Shown: one piece after another, positions 41,947 to 44,261 of the stretch
Layout of the letters: each line of letters opens with the position of its first letter
Position numbering within the stretch: the first letter of the stretch is position 1
Assembly (NCBI GenBank): GCA_015229005.1
Contig: JADGCL010000019.1
Coordinates: forward strand, 1 to 44,261
Origin: Magnetococcales bacterium
Lineage (GTDB): Bacteria > Pseudomonadota > Magnetococcia > Magnetococcales > JADGCL01
Direction of reading: 5' to 3'
Length of the DNA stretch: 44,261 bases
Notes under the pieces: generated by a model
What the model saw: only the letters and a program-made list of their open reading frames with translations
Database searches by the model: none
Told to the model about the DNA's origin: nothing
Translations under genes and position numbers: made by a program

Positions 41947-42849
41947 TCACCCGGGGAACTCCCCCGCGACCAGCGGCAGACCGCGACCGCCCCACTCCGC
42001 CATCGAGCCGTCGTAGAGACGGACCCGAAGAAAGCCCAGGTGGCGAAGGAGCAGCCAGCTCTGTGCTGCCCGATGCGCCGTCTGGCAATAGAGGATCATC
42101 TCCCGCTCACGGTCCTCGATGCCAATCCGCGCCAACCGCTGCAGTAGTAACTCCCGATCCAGAAGATGAGGATCCTGAGGGCCGCGCAGCGACTCGGTCC
42201 ACTCCCAGTGGCTGGCCCCGGGGATGTGGCCACGAGGCCCCCTGAGGGTCGTACCCACATACTCGTTGCGGGAGCGGGTATCGATCAGCTCCGCCTCCAA
42301 CCTCTTCTCGACCACCGCCAACACCCGTTCCCAATCGGCCGTCACCTCGGGGGTCGCCCGGGCGACAAAGGCGCCTGGTTCCACCCCGACCGGCCCCCCC
42401 CCGGTCGAAAGGCCCGCCTGGACCCAACCCACGAGGCCCCCGTCCAGGACCACCGCCCGTTCATGCCCCAGAGTGGCCAGGGTCCAAACCAGGCGCGCCG
42501 CGTCCAACCCACCGGTCGGGTCGTAGGCGACCACCAGGGTCCCCGCATCGATACCCAAACCGGAAAACAGGGCCGAAAGAACGTCCGTATCGGCGACCAT
42601 CCCCGGCACGCCATCCCGGCTGGTCACCAGATCGGAATACCGCACCTGAATCGCCCCGGGAAGATGATAACGGTCGAAATATTTCTCCCCTCCGACCTGC
42701 AGAATACGCAGGGCGGGATGGTCGAGGTTGGCCTGCAACCACTCCCGGGCCACGAAGCCTCCCCTCACCTCCAGAGGGCAATCCTTTCCCGCCAACTCCC
42801 CTTCCTGCGTCATCATCGTCACCCCGAAACGCGCCAAGCCAACGGTCAT
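41947..42849 (-). CDS. Sulfurtransferase with two rhodanese domains (SseA/TST type)
   Basis: 300 residues. Two rhodanese folds: an inactive N-terminal domain (about 25-150: ILQVGGEKYFDRYHLPGAIQ, DGGLVGWVQAG) and an active C-terminal one (about 165-295: LIDTRSRNEYVG, GHIPGASHWEW, then the Cys loop LYCQTAHRAAQSW). The loop CQTAHR differs from both the CRKGVT of thiosulfate and the CG(S/T)GVT of mercaptopyruvate enzymes, so the sulfur donor is uncertain. ATG 42816 or 42813 are possible internal starts. It lies just downstream of a Maf-family gene on the same strand. Confidence 0.88.
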   Translation of the reverse strand: MTVGLARFGVTMMTQEGELAGKDCPLEVRGGFVAREWLQANLDHPALRILQVGGEKYFDRYHLPGAIQVRYSDLVTSRDGVPGMVADTDVLSALFSGLGIDAGTLVVAYDPTGGLDAARLVWTLATLGHERAVVLDGGLVGWVQAGLSTGGGPVGVEPGAFVARATPEVTADWERVLAVVEKRLEAELIDTRSRNEYVGTTLRGPRGHIPGASHWEWTESLRGPQDPHLLDRELLLQRLARIGIEDREREMILYCQTAHRAAQSWLLLRHLGFLRVRLYDGSMAEWGGRGLPLVAGEFPG

Positions 42850-42908
42850 CCCCCCAATCCAACAATCACCACCTGGTCGATCCCCACCCCTTCCACCCTT
42901 TCACTCTT

Positions 42909-43484
42909 TCAAAAGGGCATCACCCCTTCCCGCTCCAACATGGCCGTCAGGCGGATCAACGGCAGCCCCATCAGGGCCGTCGGATCGTCACCTTCCAGGC
43001 GCGTGAACAAGGCGCTGGCCAACCCCTCGGAGCGAATGGAACCGGCGCAGTCCAGAGAGGGTTCCCGTTCCAGGTAGCGCCGGAGACGTTCGCGGTCAAG
43101 TCTCCGAAAATGAACCCGGTATGGCACCACCTCCGCTTGTTCACGCCCGCTCTCGGCCTGAACCAGGGCAAGCCCGGTGAGAAAGGTGACCACCCGCCCG
43201 GAGGCCCGTTCCAGTTGCCCCAGGGCGACGGCGATCTCCCCAGGCTTCCCCAGAATCTCCCCCTCCAACTCAGCCACCTGATCGGAGCCGATCACAAGCT
43301 CCCGAGGGTGCCTCACGGCCACCGCCCAGGCCTTCTCCCGGGCCAACCGCAGCACCAGGGCTTCCGGATTCTCCCCCTCCAGGCGACCTTCGTCGACCCC
43401 GGACACCTCCACCGTAAAAGGCAGCTTGAGCCGACCCAAAAGCTCCCGCCGGTAGGGAGAGGCCGATGCGAGAATCAATCCCAT
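42909..43484 (-). CDS. Maf-family nucleotide pyrophosphatase (YceF-like, probable m7GTP pyrophosphatase)
   Basis: 191 residues from ATG 43484 (MGLILASASPYRRELLGRLK). Maf proteins hydrolyse modified or non-canonical nucleoside triphosphates to monophosphates and PPi. SASPYRRELL is the N-terminal signature and VIGSDQVAELEGEILGKPG the catalytic block; GSDQV, rather than the GADT of the dTTP/UTP-acting subgroup, points to the YceF-like group. The end LMGLPLIRLTAML is also typical. Sequence upstream of ATG 43484 in the same frame looks non-coding. It lies between the sulfurtransferase gene and the Gly/Pro-rich ORF. Confidence 0.9.
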   Translation of the reverse strand: MGLILASASPYRRELLGRLKLPFTVEVSGVDEGRLEGENPEALVLRLAREKAWAVAVRHPRELVIGSDQVAELEGEILGKPGEIAVALGQLERASGRVVTFLTGLALVQAESGREQAEVVPYRVHFRRLDRERLRRYLEREPSLDCAGSIRSEGLASALFTRLEGDDPTALMGLPLIRLTAMLEREGVMPF

Positions 43485-43563
43485 GACTCGACCCGTCCGG
43501 ACGACCTGGTCACCCGGGCAACGGGGGCAACCCTCTCTCTGGTGACGGTGGGAAGGGGGGCAA

Positions 43564-44229
43564 TCATTTTCCACCCCCCTCCGCCGTCCCCGCCCCGACC
43601 AAGTCGAGATCGCTCAATTCGACCGCAACCTCACCCTGCCATCCCCCCGGGGCCCCGTCAACATCCACGCTCAGCTCGCGCGAACGGCCAGCCGGCAGCG
43701 GCTGGGTCCGATCACCGAAAAATCCGCCCGAAACCACCAGCGGATTCACCTTGCGCGTCATCAGGATCTCCCCCCGCCCCCCCAGAAAATGGACCGCCAA
43801 CAACGCCCCCCGCAACTGCCGACCGGTGAGGTTGTGCAAGCGGGCGACCATCAGCCGACCCCCGTCATCGCCGGGGGCCACCCGCACCCCGTCGATATAG
43901 ACACGCTCCTGCTGCGGCCTCCCGTGGGGCTCCTTCCCCCCGGGCCCGGCCTGCTGGGGCGGGGCGGCAACGGTCCCGTCTTTCCGACCGGCACCACCAC
44001 CCTTCGCGGGGGATCCTTCCTCCCCCGAGGCCTCCCCCGGGGCACCACCGTCCCCGCCAGGCCGAGGCCCGTGCCCCCCCGCCCGAGCCCGTGCCGATTC
44101 ATCGACCCCCGCCATCCCACTTCCAGGCTTGCCTTGCCCCTCCGGGGACCCGCCCCCTCCCCCCCCCGCCACCACCCTCCCCCCCCCCCCCCCCACAAAA
44201 ACAAAAACCAAACACAACACAAACAACAA
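43564..44229 (-). CDS. Hypothetical Gly/Pro-rich protein, N-terminus unreliable
   Basis: The C-terminal 115 residues look real: QERVYIDGVRVAPGDDGGRL, MVARLHNLTGRQLRGALLAV and GEVAVELSDLDLVGAGTAE suggest a beta-sandwich domain of the kind seen after a membrane anchor, but I recognise no family. The middle is a Gly/Ala/Pro-rich low-complexity stretch. The first 30 residues (LVFVFVGGGGG...) are read from the A/C-only tail of the window, which looks artefactual, so the true start is unknown and the gene is probably incomplete here. Confidence 0.45.
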   Translation of the reverse strand: MLFVLCLVFVFVGGGGGRVVAGGGGGGSPEGQGKPGSGMAGVDESARARAGGHGPRPGGDGGAPGEASGEEGSPAKGGGAGRKDGTVAAPPQQAGPGGKEPHGRPQQERVYIDGVRVAPGDDGGRLMVARLHNLTGRQLRGALLAVHFLGGRGEILMTRKVNPLVVSGGFFGDRTQPLPAGRSRELSVDVDGAPGGWQGEVAVELSDLDLVGAGTAEGGGK

Positions 44230-44261
44230 AACAAAAAAAAAAACAAAACAAAGATTATATG
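44165..44261. other. Low-complexity A/C-only window end
   Basis: From about 44187 to 44251 the plus strand contains only A and C: a run of C residues, then AAAAACAAAAACC-type sequence. It is unlike anything else in the window and has the look of a contig-end or sequencing artefact. No gene start or regulatory site should be read from it. Confidence 0.7.

Overview
The window reads as part of a GC-rich Gram-negative proteobacterial chromosome, densely coded on both strands. LolCD, PpiD, a lipoprotein signal peptidase, an OmpA-like lipoprotein and a BamF-like lipoprotein all imply an outer membrane. Several features have an alphaproteobacterial flavour: a MucR/Ros-type zinc-finger regulator, the order lspA - DUF3035/BamF-like lipoprotein - M16 peptidase, and an XRE regulator of the short type common in that class. 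A deep alphaproteobacterial-like lineage (for example Magnetococcales-like) would fit, but this is inference and the sequence alone does not prove it.

Layout. 1-4.3 kb (minus): prfB, with the RF2 programmed frameshift, then lolC, lolD and an HD-GYP response regulator. 4.5-7.1 kb: a YciI-like enzyme (plus), a small unknown ORF and ppiD (minus). 7.3-12.0 kb (plus): ribF, lspA, a BamF-like lipoprotein and a double-length M16 metallopeptidase. 11.9-14.1 kb: two small zinc-ribbon proteins and a MucR-like regulator. 14.3-16.2 kb: tRNA-Leu(UAA), metZ, tRNA-Leu(CAA), an 11-bp tandem repeat and a terminator. 16.4-19.3 kb: yejA and yejB without yejE or yejF. 19.4-23.2 kb (minus): a membrane protein, then an apparent envelope-stress operon of Cys-rich secreted protein, ECF sigma factor, anti-sigma factor and an OmpA lipoprotein with calcium-type repeats. 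23.7-25.4 kb: a protein with one FHA and two cyclic-nucleotide-binding domains. 25.5-33.4 kb (minus): an XRE regulator, two CNNM/CorC proteins, a YdjM-like membrane protein, a Memo-AMMECR1 fusion and an acetolactate synthase-like enzyme. 33.4-37.1 kb: an accessory segment, described below. 37.3-44.3 kb: tRNA-Asn, transketolase, a dual-specificity phosphatase, ffh, a sulfurtransferase, a Maf-family pyrophosphatase and an incomplete Gly/Pro-rich protein at a low-complexity end.

The accessory segment (about 33.4-37.1 kb) is the most unusual part. It holds a CopD-like membrane protein, a 157-bp MITE-like element, a small cyclic-nucleotide-binding protein and a translationally coupled AAA ATPase + HNH nuclease pair that resembles Septu-type anti-phage modules. 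Beyond the pair lies a truncated copy of the 5' end of the cyclic-nucleotide gene in direct orientation, so the pair sits between an intact and a broken copy. Pieces of the MITE-like element recur through the window as hairpins sharing the end motif TAGCAGNCYGTTGA. In three genes (the HD-GYP regulator, the CopD-like gene and ffh) the TAG stop codon is that end motif itself, so the repeat appears to have set the 3' ends of these reading frames.
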